Below the pieces are notes generated by a model that was not told the DNA's origin, did no database searches, and saw nothing but the letters and a program-made list of their open reading frames with translations. A program made the translations under genes and the position numbers. DNA of 15,351 nucleotides from UBA2266 sp964406945 (GTDB lineage Bacteria > Planctomycetota > Phycisphaerae > Sedimentisphaerales > Anaerobacaceae). Shown here piece by piece: positions 1 through 6,573 of the stretch. Position 1 is the stretch's first letter; each line of letters begins with the position of its first letter. The stretch spans positions 1 through 15,351 of the forward strand of contig CAYOTO010000067.1 in assembly GCA_964406945.1 (NCBI GenBank). The letters run 5' to 3'.

Positions 1-48
1 CGAATTAAGCATTTTCCCTGCGCCATCAGCAAAAAACTTGTAACCGGC

Positions 49-76
49 TTGGAGTTGGAAGTTTTCGGCGCATAAT
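49..76 (+). promoter_or_regulatory. weak possible promoter for the STAS gene
   Basis: CATAAT at 71-76 resembles a -10 box and TTGGAG at 49-54 is a poor -35 at 16 bases spacing. It lies in the right place before ATG 144, but the match is weak and the assignment tentative. Confidence 0.25.
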
Positions 77-143
77 ATAAGTAGCGAGGTTGCGTACATG
101 AGCGGCGACGGTGTGGGGAAATATGTTAATAAGTGGGGGCTAT

Positions 144-491
144 ATGTCAATTCAGTACCTTACGCAAGAAACTCTGTGCGCACGACTGCCGGCTCGGCCG
201 CAGACCGGCTCCGAACTGCAGGACCTCTATGAGGTAACTTGCGATTGCGACGAGATCGACGTCGTTGTAGATTTTTCCGAAGTTGTGATACTGACCTCGG
301 CATGCATCTGTGACCTCATGCTCATAAATGAAACCCAGAAGCTCAATAGCAGACAGTTGATTCTCTATAACGTCAACCGGCAAATTATGCGTGTGTTTCA
401 TCGGACAGCCATCGAGCCTATGTTCAAATTTGCTCGAAGCAGGGACGAGGCGCTGGAGTACGTCAAAGCGTCCACAAGTTCGGCTCTTTAG
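144..491 (+). CDS. STAS-domain protein (anti-sigma factor antagonist-like)
   Basis: A 115-residue single-domain protein. The stretch VVVDFSEVVILTSACICDLM (about residues 40-59), followed by a strand ending LILYNVN and a helix leading to a hydrophobic EPMF, matches the usual STAS order: a strand, the phospho-acceptor loop, a helix, a second strand, then a helix. In SpoIIAA-type antagonists the loop reads DSSG; here it is TSAC, so the first serine, the phosphorylatable one, is kept while the Asp and Gly are lost. Proteins of this family bind an anti-sigma kinase or act in partner-switching control in the cytoplasm. I start at ATG 144, which has a G-rich stretch (GTGGGGG, 132-138) about five bases upstream; an in-frame GTG at 111 and ATG at 123 are possible. 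No anti-sigma kinase or phosphatase gene is adjacent, so its partner must be encoded elsewhere. It is separated from rlmN by 284 bases. Confidence 0.72.
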   Translation: MSIQYLTQETLCARLPARPQTGSELQDLYEVTCDCDEIDVVVDFSEVVILTSACICDLMLINETQKLNSRQLILYNVNRQIMRVFHRTAIEPMFKFARSRDEALEYVKASTSSAL

Positions 492-528
492 AAATTAAGT
501 CCGAAGATTATTAATTGATTTGCCTGAA

Positions 529-630
529 ATGCCGACCCGACAACTGATACAATTCGACAGCGAAGAATTGTGCGAATCCTGGGCATCACTTCGAGATTTC
601 AAAGAATGGCTTAATAGCGGTTTTGTTTGA
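529..630 (+). CDS. possible 33-residue small protein, unproven
   Basis: Between the STAS gene and rlmN an ATG at 529 opens 33 codons to TGA 628. The product, starting MPTRQLIQFDSEELCESWAS, has an acidic amphipathic first half and ends in WLNSGFV. The frame is open back to about 499 and also offers TTG at 520. There is no clear ribosome-binding site and I recognise no family, so chance is the likely explanation for a frame this short. It is listed because this 284-base gap has no other coding candidate on the plus strand. Confidence 0.12.
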   Translation: MPTRQLIQFDSEELCESWASLRDFKEWLNSGFV

Positions 631-763
631 CGGCCCGGGGTTGTTTTGCTGCATACGCGCCGCATTATCGCTGTAACTGTACGTCTGCGTTGCCGCCACA
701 TCTCTTTATCCCACCGTTCTATCTGCGCTCCTTATCCGGGCTGCCGTCCGGTTCGATTTTGTG

Positions 764-769
764 TATAAT
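764..769 (+). promoter_or_regulatory. consensus -10 box of rlmN
   Basis: A perfect TATAAT is preceded by TG directly at 762-763. The best -35 at 17 bases (741-746, CTGCCG) matches only half of the consensus. A start of transcription six to seven bases downstream would fall at about 775-776, on the ATG of rlmN. The GTG at 761 would then be inside the promoter, which argues against it as the start codon. Confidence 0.5.
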
Positions 770-775
770 CAGAAT

Positions 776-1807
776 ATGAATACGGACTTGAAGAACCAGA
801 CGCTCGCAGAACTGCGTGCATTAACCCGCCGCTACGTCGAAAAAGAATACCTGGCCAGGTATATATTCAGTTTTGTTCACATTAAAGCCGTCCGCTCCAT
901 CGACGAGATCACCCCGCTGCACAAGAACTTTCGACGCCGTTTGAAGGAAGACGGCTACTACATTTCACAATTGAAAACTGCCGACAAAATCGTCGATACT
1001 GACGGGACTGTAAAGCACCTCTTCGAATTGTGCGACGGCGAATGCATCGAAGCCGTTGTGCTTTTCGACGACGAGCGAAAGACTTTGTGCGTGTCGAGCC
1101 AGGTCGGGTGTTCCCGAATGTGCGCTTTCTGTGCGACCGGCAAGCTGGGTTTTCGCCGCAATTTGACCGCCGGCGAAATTGCCGATCAGATTAACCGGGC
1201 TTCGGAGGACCTGGGCAGAATAAACAATGTAGTGTACATGGGAATGGGCGAGCCGTTCGACAATTACGACAACGTGATTCGGTCGGTCCGTATTTTGATG
1301 GACCCCGAGGGAAGGAACATCGGAGCCAGGCACATAACAATAAGTACTTGCGGTCTGCCAAACGCCATAAGAGCACTTGCCCGCGAAGACCTTAATATAA
1401 GACTGGCGATCTCGCTTCACGCCTGCGACGACCAGATTCGCAAAAGGATAATGCCCGGCGTTGCGCGATGTGGCTTGAATGACATGATGGAATCCATCAA
1501 AGACTATCAGGACGCGACCGGGCGACGGGTTACTTTCGAATATGTCATGATCGGGGATTTGAACGATTCGCCCGAGCATGCAGCCGGACTTTGCCGCCTC
1601 ATAAAAAATGTAAAAGCGAACGTGAATCTGGTGGAGTACAATCCCCACCCCGGTTGCGAAATGGTTCCAAGCGAGAGGGTGGCGATAATGACGTTTCGCA
1701 ATATCCTCGAAAACGCCGGAATAGAAACAGTTGTTCGATTCAAACGCGGCCGCGGCATAAGGGCTGCATGTGGCCAACTGGGCGCCGACAGGTTGGAAAA
1801 CCGCTAG
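776..1807 (+). CDS. rlmN: 23S rRNA (adenine-C2)-methyltransferase RlmN, radical SAM enzyme
   Basis: This is the cytoplasmic radical-SAM methyltransferase that methylates C2 of A2503 in 23S rRNA and, in studied bacteria, A37 of some tRNAs. With the ATG at 776 it has 343 residues, normal for the family. The N-terminal helical domain (about 1-85) is followed by the iron-sulfur binding CSRMCAFC (Cys 112, 116, 119) and the SAM-binding GMGEP (156-160). The C-terminal AACGQL (Cys 332) carries the catalytic cysteine that forms the methyl-cysteine and thiyl intermediates. These parts together distinguish it from Cfr only loosely, but a housekeeping RlmN is by far the simpler reading, as the length and the plain genomic setting fit. 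An alternative GTG start at 761 overlaps the -10 box and is less likely. No Shine-Dalgarno sequence precedes either start. It is transcribed alone, with a terminator some 210 bases downstream. Confidence 0.95.
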   Translation: MNTDLKNQTLAELRALTRRYVEKEYLARYIFSFVHIKAVRSIDEITPLHKNFRRRLKEDGYYISQLKTADKIVDTDGTVKHLFELCDGECIEAVVLFDDERKTLCVSSQVGCSRMCAFCATGKLGFRRNLTAGEIADQINRASEDLGRINNVVYMGMGEPFDNYDNVIRSVRILMDPEGRNIGARHITISTCGLPNAIRALAREDLNIRLAISLHACDDQIRKRIMPGVARCGLNDMMESIKDYQDATGRRVTFEYVMIGDLNDSPEHAAGLCRLIKNVKANVNLVEYNPHPGCEMVPSERVAIMTFRNILENAGIETVVRFKRGRGIRAACGQLGADRLENR

Positions 1808-1832
1808 AGAGACCTGACTCAATACTGTGGCG

Positions 1833-1870
1833 GCAAATCCGGCGTCAATTCCATAGCGTCGGATTATTGC
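1833..1870 (+). other. stem-loop in the rlmN 3' region
   Basis: AATCCG (1836-1841) pairs with CGGATT (1860-1865), with further pairing of GCA (1833-1835) and TGC (1868-1870) beyond a two-base bulge. It is the first of three hairpins between the rlmN stop and the terminator at 2019. Confidence 0.45.
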
Positions 1871-1888
1871 GGGTAACCAAAAGAAGGC

Positions 1889-1948
1889 GGCAGCCCTTCT
1901 GGACTCAAGGCATCTTATCCTTGCGGAGGATCGTCCAGAAGGGCTGCC
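1889..1948. repeat. perfect 16-bp inverted repeat forming a long hairpin
   Basis: GGCAGCCCTTCTGGAC at 1889-1904 is exactly complementary to 1933-1948. The 28-base interior contains a further inner stem, CAAGG (1906-1910) with CCTTG (1919-1923). There is no T-tract after either arm, so it is not a standard intrinsic terminator. It could be part of a small RNA, a stabilising 3' UTR structure, or a small palindromic repeat that recurs in the genome. Confidence 0.75.
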
Positions 1949-2018
1949 AAGGAAGACTATTATGCTGCCCTAGAAGAATGTTCTGTCATTTATAGAGAGG
2001 CGCACCGGCCGACATTTG

Positions 2019-2051
2019 TTACGGGCAACCGTAATTTTTTATGTTTTTTTT
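2019..2051 (+). terminator. intrinsic terminator downstream of rlmN
   Basis: TTACGG (2019-2024) pairs with CCGTAA (2029-2034) around a GCAA tetraloop, and is followed directly by six T, then ATG, then eight T. The stem is short and has only three G-C pairs, but the tetraloop and long T-tract make a good plus-strand terminator. Confidence 0.7.
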
Positions 2052-2229
2052 CGCCACGGTAGGGAATTAACGGCTCTTGAACCTGTTCGAAGCCGGCGTT
2101 GCGTGCGTAATTCCCGCCGAGTTCATGCAGGCAAACGGCTGGCCAACGCGGGCAGCGAGAAGCAGAAACATGTCGGGGCAGGCCGGGAACTGCGGTTTTG
2201 AGCGAAAACAGAGGTTTTCGGGGGTATAG

Positions 2230-2287
2230 AAAAAAGCCCCTGCGGTCGGGAGAGAGAGAGGAAGAGAGGAAGAATCCACAGGGGCTT
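2230..2287 (-). terminator. intrinsic terminator, best oriented on the minus strand
   Basis: AAGCCCCTG (2234-2242) pairs with CAGGGGCTT (2279-2287). Read on the minus strand the stem runs straight into a T-tract (complement of the A-run 2230-2235). Read on the plus strand the following bases are only moderately T-rich, so use in both directions is possible. The 36-base loop is unusually long and is almost pure purine on the plus strand. The likely client is the M19 dipeptidase transcript, whose stop is about 675 bases upstream on that strand. Confidence 0.6.
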
Positions 2288-2442
2288 GAGAACTAATTTT
2301 ATTTCCAGTTATATTGTAGTAGCCCGGCAGGCGGGCGTCAAGCTTTTTTGCAACATATTTTCGCAAAAAACAAGCACCGGTGGTACTGCCGAAATGCTCT
2401 GCAGAACCCCGGAGATGCCTCGTGGAAGTTGATTACCTGTGA

Positions 2443-2451
2443 TGGTATACT
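2443..2451 (+). promoter_or_regulatory. possible extended -10 promoter for the sulfatase remnant
   Basis: TGGTATACT fits the extended -10 pattern TGnTATAAT with one mismatch in the hexamer. The -35 region (2423-2428, TGGAAG) is poor. It would give a leader of about 85 bases before ATG 2544. Confidence 0.35.
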
Positions 2452-2543
2452 TGGACTTGCATTGCTTCCCCGGAGCGTGACTGCTGCTCTTGGAGTGTTG
2501 CGGCGGCTTTGAAAAACTCCGGCACATCTATAGGAGATCAGTC

Positions 2544-2783
2544 ATGCCAATTACCCGGCGCGAATTCATGACGGCAACCGCCGCAGCGGTCGTGTCTTCG
2601 GCGTTTTCCCGAACGGCGAGCCCCGCGACTGACGCCAAACCGAACATATTGTTCATACTGGCCGACGACATGGGCCTTATGGACACACCGTTGTTCGGCA
2701 GCGAGGCTCGAGTGCATTCGAGTGGGCGTCCGCCTGAACATGGGATGGCACCAGGAGTCGCTTGCGAAGAAACCTTCAATTGA
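2544..2783 (+). pseudogene. 5' remnant of a Tat-exported sulfatase
   Basis: A strong ribosome-binding site (AGGAG, 2532-2536) precedes ATG 2544. The first residues contain TRREFM, a twin-arginine export motif, then an alanine-rich hydrophobic stretch, then KPNILFILADDMG, the N-terminal metal-binding block of type I sulfatases with its paired aspartates. The homology continues through about FGSEA (about residue 53) and then stops; the remaining residues read as unrelated sequence to the TGA at 2781. The C-x-P-x-R motif whose cysteine becomes formylglycine, which should lie some tens of residues further on, is absent, as are the other 400 or so residues of a normal sulfatase. An intact enzyme would remove sulfate from polysaccharides outside the cytoplasm, as planctomycetes do abundantly. 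This piece cannot. The intact start and RBS suggest a recent 3' deletion rather than old decay. Confidence 0.8.
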
Positions 2784-2847
2784 ATTAGATTCTCGGGTTA
2801 ACGGGAACACACAGGCGTCGTATTTGCCTCGCAAAAAAAGTCTTTCT

Positions 2848-2859
2848 GCCGTTAACGGC
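2848..2859. repeat. 12-bp perfect palindrome
   Basis: GCCGTTAACGGC lies about 100 bases past the M19 stop on the minus strand. A run of seven T on that strand (2832-2838) follows nine bases later, so it could serve as a poor terminator, but the gap is too wide for a standard one. Confidence 0.4.
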
Positions 2860-2961
2860 GAATTGTGTGCCCTCGGCTGCGAATTGTCTCATTCTAAATC
2901 GGACTTCGGTCCTGTCGGAACAATTCTTGCCATCGGCCGAACAGGTGGGACAGTCGGTCTG

Positions 2962-4188
2962 CTATTTGTCGGCGGCTTCTTCGATGGCGGCCCAGACTCT
3001 CAAGAAATTCAGGCCTAACAATTTTTCAATATCTTCTTCCGAATAGCCTTTTTTCAGCATTGCGCAGATCAGGTTGGGATACATCGAGACGTCTTCGAGT
3101 CCGACGGGAACATTGTCGACGCCGTCGAAGTCTGAGCCGATTCCCACGTTGTCGATCCCGACCAACTCCACTGCATGGTCGATATTCGCCACGACGTCAC
3201 CTATGGTTGCCTTGCTGAATGCGAATTCGCTCCATGCCTTGTGAGTGTACTCATCTTTATCTTCGCCTTCGAGGCCGTTGGTCTTTACGTGCTCCGCAAT
3301 GCCGGTCTTCAGCTCGGCCATTTCGGCGTTTACCTTTTGGCTGACGAATATGGAGCCGAAGGTTATCTGAACGATCCCGCCTTTGTCGACGATTCTCTCG
3401 ATCATATCATCCGTCATATTACGCTCCCAGCCGGGTGTGAACTTTCGACATGACGAATGAGTTGCAACTACCGGGGCCTCGGAGACCTCCAACACCTGAT
3501 AGAAAGTCTCGTCACTGAGATGGGATACATCGATTATCATGCCCACTTTGTTCATCTCGGCGACGAGTTCGCGACCGAAGGGACTAAGTCCGTGCCATAT
3601 GCGCTGTTCGTCGTAGCTGGAGTCGCATATATGGTTGCACTTGGAATGCGCGAGAGTTATGTACCGGATGCCGCGGTCGTAGAAGTGCCGCAGGTTTTTG
3701 AGATCGCCCTGGATCGGCGAACCGTTCTCCATGCCCAGCAGGACGGTAACTTTTCCGTTTCCACACTGCTTTTTTACTTGGGCGCTGGATGCGGCGTAAT
3801 CAAATTCACCGGGCCACTTTTGTCCCCACTGCTCGACCTGGTCGATGAGTTCGTCTGCAAAGTCTTTAGCGCCGCCTTTATCTTCATATTCCGGGGGCAC
3901 ATAAATCGCCATGAAAACGGCATCGAGTCCTCCCTTTGCGGCCCTGACACAATCGAAGTGTCCGCCTTCGGTTCTTTGCGAGATGTCCTCCCAACTCTTA
4001 TGCATCCTGTGGGGCGTATCCACGTGAGTATCGACGATGAGGATTCGCTGAGCTAATTCAGCCGCTTTAGCCTGTAACCGGCGGTCGTTGTCAAGTTTGT
4101 TGTCCTGTCCGTAAGCACATGTCATAATTAACACCGCTAGAACCGCGGCCCTCCAAATTATCTTTGAATTGATCAATAAATACCGCAT
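2962..4188 (-). CDS. secreted membrane-dipeptidase family protein (peptidase M19)
   Basis: A 408-residue, apparently intact zinc dipeptidase of family M19, the renal dipeptidase family, which cleaves dipeptides including some with a D-residue. From ATG 4188 a hydrophobic segment (about 10-27, ending AYG before QDN) looks like a signal peptide, so it should act in the periplasm or at the membrane. The metal ligands are visible in order: DTHVD (His55, Asp57), GMENG (Glu154), DVSHLS (His223), ATHSS (His244), and GSDFDG (Asp353). The end, LNFLRVW, fits the family C-terminus. I prefer ATG 4188 to an in-frame one at 4248 because the former gives a clean signal peptide and has AAGGA eight bases upstream. 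The C69-type fragment ends only 49 bases upstream in the same direction, suggesting an ancestral two-peptidase operon driven by the promoter at 4712-4740. Confidence 0.93.
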   Translation of the reverse strand: MRYLLINSKIIWRAAVLAVLIMTCAYGQDNKLDNDRRLQAKAAELAQRILIVDTHVDTPHRMHKSWEDISQRTEGGHFDCVRAAKGGLDAVFMAIYVPPEYEDKGGAKDFADELIDQVEQWGQKWPGEFDYAASSAQVKKQCGNGKVTVLLGMENGSPIQGDLKNLRHFYDRGIRYITLAHSKCNHICDSSYDEQRIWHGLSPFGRELVAEMNKVGMIIDVSHLSDETFYQVLEVSEAPVVATHSSCRKFTPGWERNMTDDMIERIVDKGGIVQITFGSIFVSQKVNAEMAELKTGIAEHVKTNGLEGEDKDEYTHKAWSEFAFSKATIGDVVANIDHAVELVGIDNVGIGSDFDGVDNVPVGLEDVSMYPNLICAMLKKGYSEEDIEKLLGLNFLRVWAAIEEAADK

Positions 4189-4237
4189 AAAAGGGATCCT
4201 TCTTTTGACCGCAAAGCTTGGCGGCGGGCAATACGCC

Positions 4238-4675
4238 TCACTGCCCAACGGGAGATATGAAACCGGCCATAGTTTCGAGAGCGCGAAGGTAAATGCCCCG
4301 CGAGTAATTAGCCGACATCCATTTGGCCGCCCGTGGTTTCGTCCGGTACATTCGCAAGGTCGCTGTTTCTATGGCCTCCTGATCCGCGAGAGCGGCTTTT
4401 TCCAACTTCTCGGCGGCCGAACGAACCTGCGATCTGAGGTGCGGATCGGCCCTGTCCATCTTATCGCGGAAATTGGAAAAGGTCCAGAAGGCTTGCATCG
4501 AATCCGGATCGAAGGGCGAGGAGACCCTGTTTTCATAGTAGTCCGCCGAAGGCCTTGTCGACAGCCCCGAATAAGCTTTCGGAAATTGCGGCGGGACGTA
4601 GTAGAAAGGCACATAAAACGAAGTACGCGGACATGCCAGGCACATCCAGTATACCAATCCGATGTCTGCGGGCAT
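4238..4675 (-). pseudogene. C-terminal fragment of a C69-type dipeptidase
   Basis: The 145-residue frame begins MPADIGLVYWMCLACPRTSF and continues through VPFYYVP, a serine-rich linker, and MQAFWTFSNFRDKMDRA before a helical end. From memory this is the C-terminal third of peptidase family C69 (the PepD/U34 group), where a block of the form P-x-x-I-G-x-V-x-W is followed by an FxPFY segment and a later SxxWxF-N motif. The family normally has some 400-550 residues and uses an N-terminal cysteine as nucleophile; that whole catalytic part is missing. An in-frame TAA lies about 12 bases upstream of the ATG, so the frame cannot extend. Yet a near-consensus promoter sits about 30 bases upstream, so it may still be transcribed. 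No good ribosome-binding site is seen. It is most likely a deletion product; a functional short protein is less likely but not excluded. Confidence 0.6.
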
Positions 4676-4711
4676 GTTGTTTCTTAATTACGGGGTTTGT
4701 ACGGCAAGTTT

Positions 4712-4740
4712 ATAATACTTTTACGCAAATTCGCTGTCAA
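4712..4740 (-). promoter_or_regulatory. near-consensus sigma-70 promoter, minus strand
   Basis: On the minus strand TTGACA (complement of 4735-4740) is followed after exactly 17 bases by TATTAT (complement of 4712-4717), 11 of 12 consensus positions. Transcription would start near 4705, thirty bases before the ATG of the C69-type fragment, and would run on through the M19 gene. Confidence 0.7.
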
Positions 4741-4760
4741 ACTGCGTAAGAGAGCGCCAC

Positions 4761-4831
4761 ACTTTCCAGGATTGATGCTGAATCTTGCTGGATTCCGGTG
4801 TTATTTTCGGTTAGATTCCATGTTGGAAAGT
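4761..4831 (+). other. possible stem-loop in the hisHF leader region
   Basis: ACTTTCCA (4761-4768) is complementary to TGGAAAGT (4824-4831), and inside it GAATCT (4780-4785) to AGATTC (4813-4818), giving a two-part stem with a 27-base loop. It lies 120-190 bases before the hisHF start. I see no histidine codon run or T-tract, so a classical attenuator is not supported. Confidence 0.3.
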
Positions 4832-4952
4832 TGAGACGGGCTGTAAGTTATTCAGCAGCATGGTTTTAGCTTTCTCGTACTGAATCGGCAGTGCGCAGAC
4901 GCCGGTTCTGCCGTGTGTGAATATCAAACCCTCGTTTCACGGGCTATTTCTG

Positions 4953-6551
4953 ATGACTAAAGAGACTGTTACACTGCTCGATTACGGAGCCGGGAACGTC
5001 AGAAGCGTTGTAAACGCGCTGGGTAAACTCGGCTGTGAAGTAAAGATCGTTGCCGAGCCCGGAGATATAACATCCGCTCAGAAACTGGTCTGCCCCGGAG
5101 TCGGCGACTTCGGGAGTATGATGAGGGCGCTGGATGAGCAGGGCTATACCGGCCCCTTGAAGGATTATCTGGCTTCCGGCAGGCCGTACCTCGGTATATG
5201 TCTGGGCCTGCAGGTGCTGTTCGAGAGCAGCGAAGAGGCTCCAGGTATTGCCGGGCTGGGCATAATCGCCGGCACGGTAAGACGTTTCGCCACCTCGAAA
5301 TCGGTGCCGCATATAGGTTGGAATGGCATCAAAGCCCGGCGGAAATCCAGGCTGTTCAGGGGACTCAGAGGCGATGAGAAATTTTACTTCGTACATTCGT
5401 ATCACGTAGCCCCGGAGGAAGAATCGGTAATTCTCAGTTGTACCGACTACGATTACGAGTATGTAAGCAGCATTCAGAAGGGCAACATAATCGCCACCCA
5501 GTTTCATCCGGAAAAAAGCGGCGCCAAGGGCCTGCAACTGTTCGGCAATTTCCTGGACCGCCAGCAGTGCGAAGCCGTCGAACCGCCCTGTCCCGCATCC
5601 GAGACGGTGCTCGCAAAGAGGATTGTGGCTTGTCTGGATGTGCGTGCGAACGATGCCGGCGATCTGGTTGTAACCAAAGGCGATCAATACGACGTTCGCC
5701 AGGCAGGCCAAGTGCGTAATCTGGGCCGGCCCGTGGAACTTGCTGGCAGGTATTATGCCGAAGGCGCCGACGAAATAGCTTTCTTGAACATAACCGGTTT
5801 CAGAGATTTCCCGCTGGAAGACATGCCCATGCTGGATATCCTCCGTAAGACGTCTGAAAACGTCTTCGTTCCTTTGACCATCGGCGGCGGAATAAGGGAA
5901 TTTACGGACAAGAACGGTAAATTCTACAGTGCTCTCGATGTCGCACATGAGTATTTCAGGTCAGGGGCCGATAAGGTATCCATCGGCAGCGACGCCGTAT
6001 ATATTGTCGAGGAGTATCTCAGGACCGGCCGTAAAACGGGTAAAAGCTCTATCGAGGCCATATCGAAGGTTTACGGCAGCCAGGCTGTTGTCATTTCGGT
6101 CGATCCGAGGAGAATCTATGTCAAATCTCCGGATGCCGTCAAGCATCGTACCATCGAAACCGCCGCAGTCGGCTCCGAAGGCGAGAGGTTCTGCTGGTAT
6201 CAGTGCACCGTCAAGGGGGGCAGAGAGGGCCGGGATGTGGATGCAATCACGCTGGCGAAGGCCTGTGAAGAACTTGGAGCCGGAGAAATCCTGCTGAACT
6301 GTATCGACAGAGACGGGACTAATGCCGGTTTCGATATAGAACTTATCGACGCGGTCCGCAGCGCTGTTAGTATACCTGTTATCGCATCGAGCGGTGCCGG
6401 TTGCGTGGAGCATTTTGCCCAGGTTTTCGATGCGACGGATGCTGAAGCGGCATTGGCGGCGGGAATCTTTCACAGGAGAGAAGTTCCAATAGAAGACGTC
6501 AAAAAACACCTGCAGGACCGCGGTATTGAGATACGCCGCTCCGACGAATGA
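4953..6551 (+). CDS. hisHF: fused imidazole glycerol phosphate synthase (HisH-HisF)
   Basis: One 532-residue chain carries both subunits of the enzyme that converts PRFAR plus glutamine into IGP and AICAR in histidine synthesis. Residues about 5-205 are the class-I glutamine amidotransferase: GAGN near the start, nucleophile Cys83 in GICLGLQ, and His185/Glu187 in QFHPEK. After a linker of about 12 residues, residues about 220-530 are the HisF barrel with ACLDV (Asp229) and VISVDP (Asp384). The HisF half has long insertions and motifs such as FRSGADKVSIG, FCWYQC and GEILLNCIDRDG, which I remember from fungal and plant HIS7 rather than from the short free-standing bacterial HisF of about 250 residues. 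Start at ATG 4953; an in-frame GTG at 4917 would add 12 unrelated residues. No clear Shine-Dalgarno sequence is seen for either. No other his gene is next to it, so it is not in a his operon here. Confidence 0.93.
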   Translation: MTKETVTLLDYGAGNVRSVVNALGKLGCEVKIVAEPGDITSAQKLVCPGVGDFGSMMRALDEQGYTGPLKDYLASGRPYLGICLGLQVLFESSEEAPGIAGLGIIAGTVRRFATSKSVPHIGWNGIKARRKSRLFRGLRGDEKFYFVHSYHVAPEEESVILSCTDYDYEYVSSIQKGNIIATQFHPEKSGAKGLQLFGNFLDRQQCEAVEPPCPASETVLAKRIVACLDVRANDAGDLVVTKGDQYDVRQAGQVRNLGRPVELAGRYYAEGADEIAFLNITGFRDFPLEDMPMLDILRKTSENVFVPLTIGGGIREFTDKNGKFYSALDVAHEYFRSGADKVSIGSDAVYIVEEYLRTGRKTGKSSIEAISKVYGSQAVVISVDPRRIYVKSPDAVKHRTIETAAVGSEGERFCWYQCTVKGGREGRDVDAITLAKACEELGAGEILLNCIDRDGTNAGFDIELIDAVRSAVSIPVIASSGAGCVEHFAQVFDATDAEAALAAGIFHRREVPIEDVKKHLQDRGIEIRRSDE

Positions 6552-6573
6552 CGGTTCTACTGAGTTCTGCGAA

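Larger units (their letters stand above)
1833..2051 (+). ncRNA. candidate structured RNA or structured 3' UTR after rlmN
   Basis: The span holds three consecutive hairpins (1833-1870, 1889-1948, 2019-2034) and ends in a strong T-tract. No coding frame in it looks real. I see no clear promoter of its own, so processing from the rlmN transcript is the simpler idea. It matches none of the RNA families I checked by eye (tRNA, the SRP RNA core, the RNase P conserved core). Confidence 0.3.
2052..2543. other. 492-base stretch without a recognisable gene
   Basis: Between the rlmN terminator and the sulfatase remnant I find no convincing coding frame. The stretch holds a 7-bp hairpin with a four-base loop (2203-2220), the minus-strand terminator at 2230-2287, an inverted repeat of TTTTTTGC (2344-2351) with GCAAAAAA (2363-2370), and a weak promoter before the sulfatase start. 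Confidence 0.6.

Noticed and set aside
965..1822. 285-codon minus-strand frame opposite rlmN
   Set aside because: It is fully antisense to a strongly conserved gene and has no family features; a codon-bias shadow.
2052..2230. Known structured RNA (SRP RNA, RNase P RNA, tmRNA, cobalamin riboswitch)
   Set aside because: The GC-rich stretch near 2170-2200 looked vaguely similar to an SRP core, but the conserved sequence blocks of these RNAs are not present.
2067..2366. 99-codon minus-strand frame between rlmN and the sulfatase remnant
   Set aside because: It runs straight through the terminator hairpin and its T-tract and shows no recognisable motif or ribosome-binding site.
2722..3018. 98-codon plus frame after the sulfatase remnant
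   Set aside because: It runs into the antisense of the M19 gene and does not restore the sulfatase in another frame, so a simple frameshift does not explain the remnant.
4944..5948. 334-codon minus-strand frame opposite hisHF
   Set aside because: Antisense to the conserved HisH and HisF domains; no recognisable motifs.
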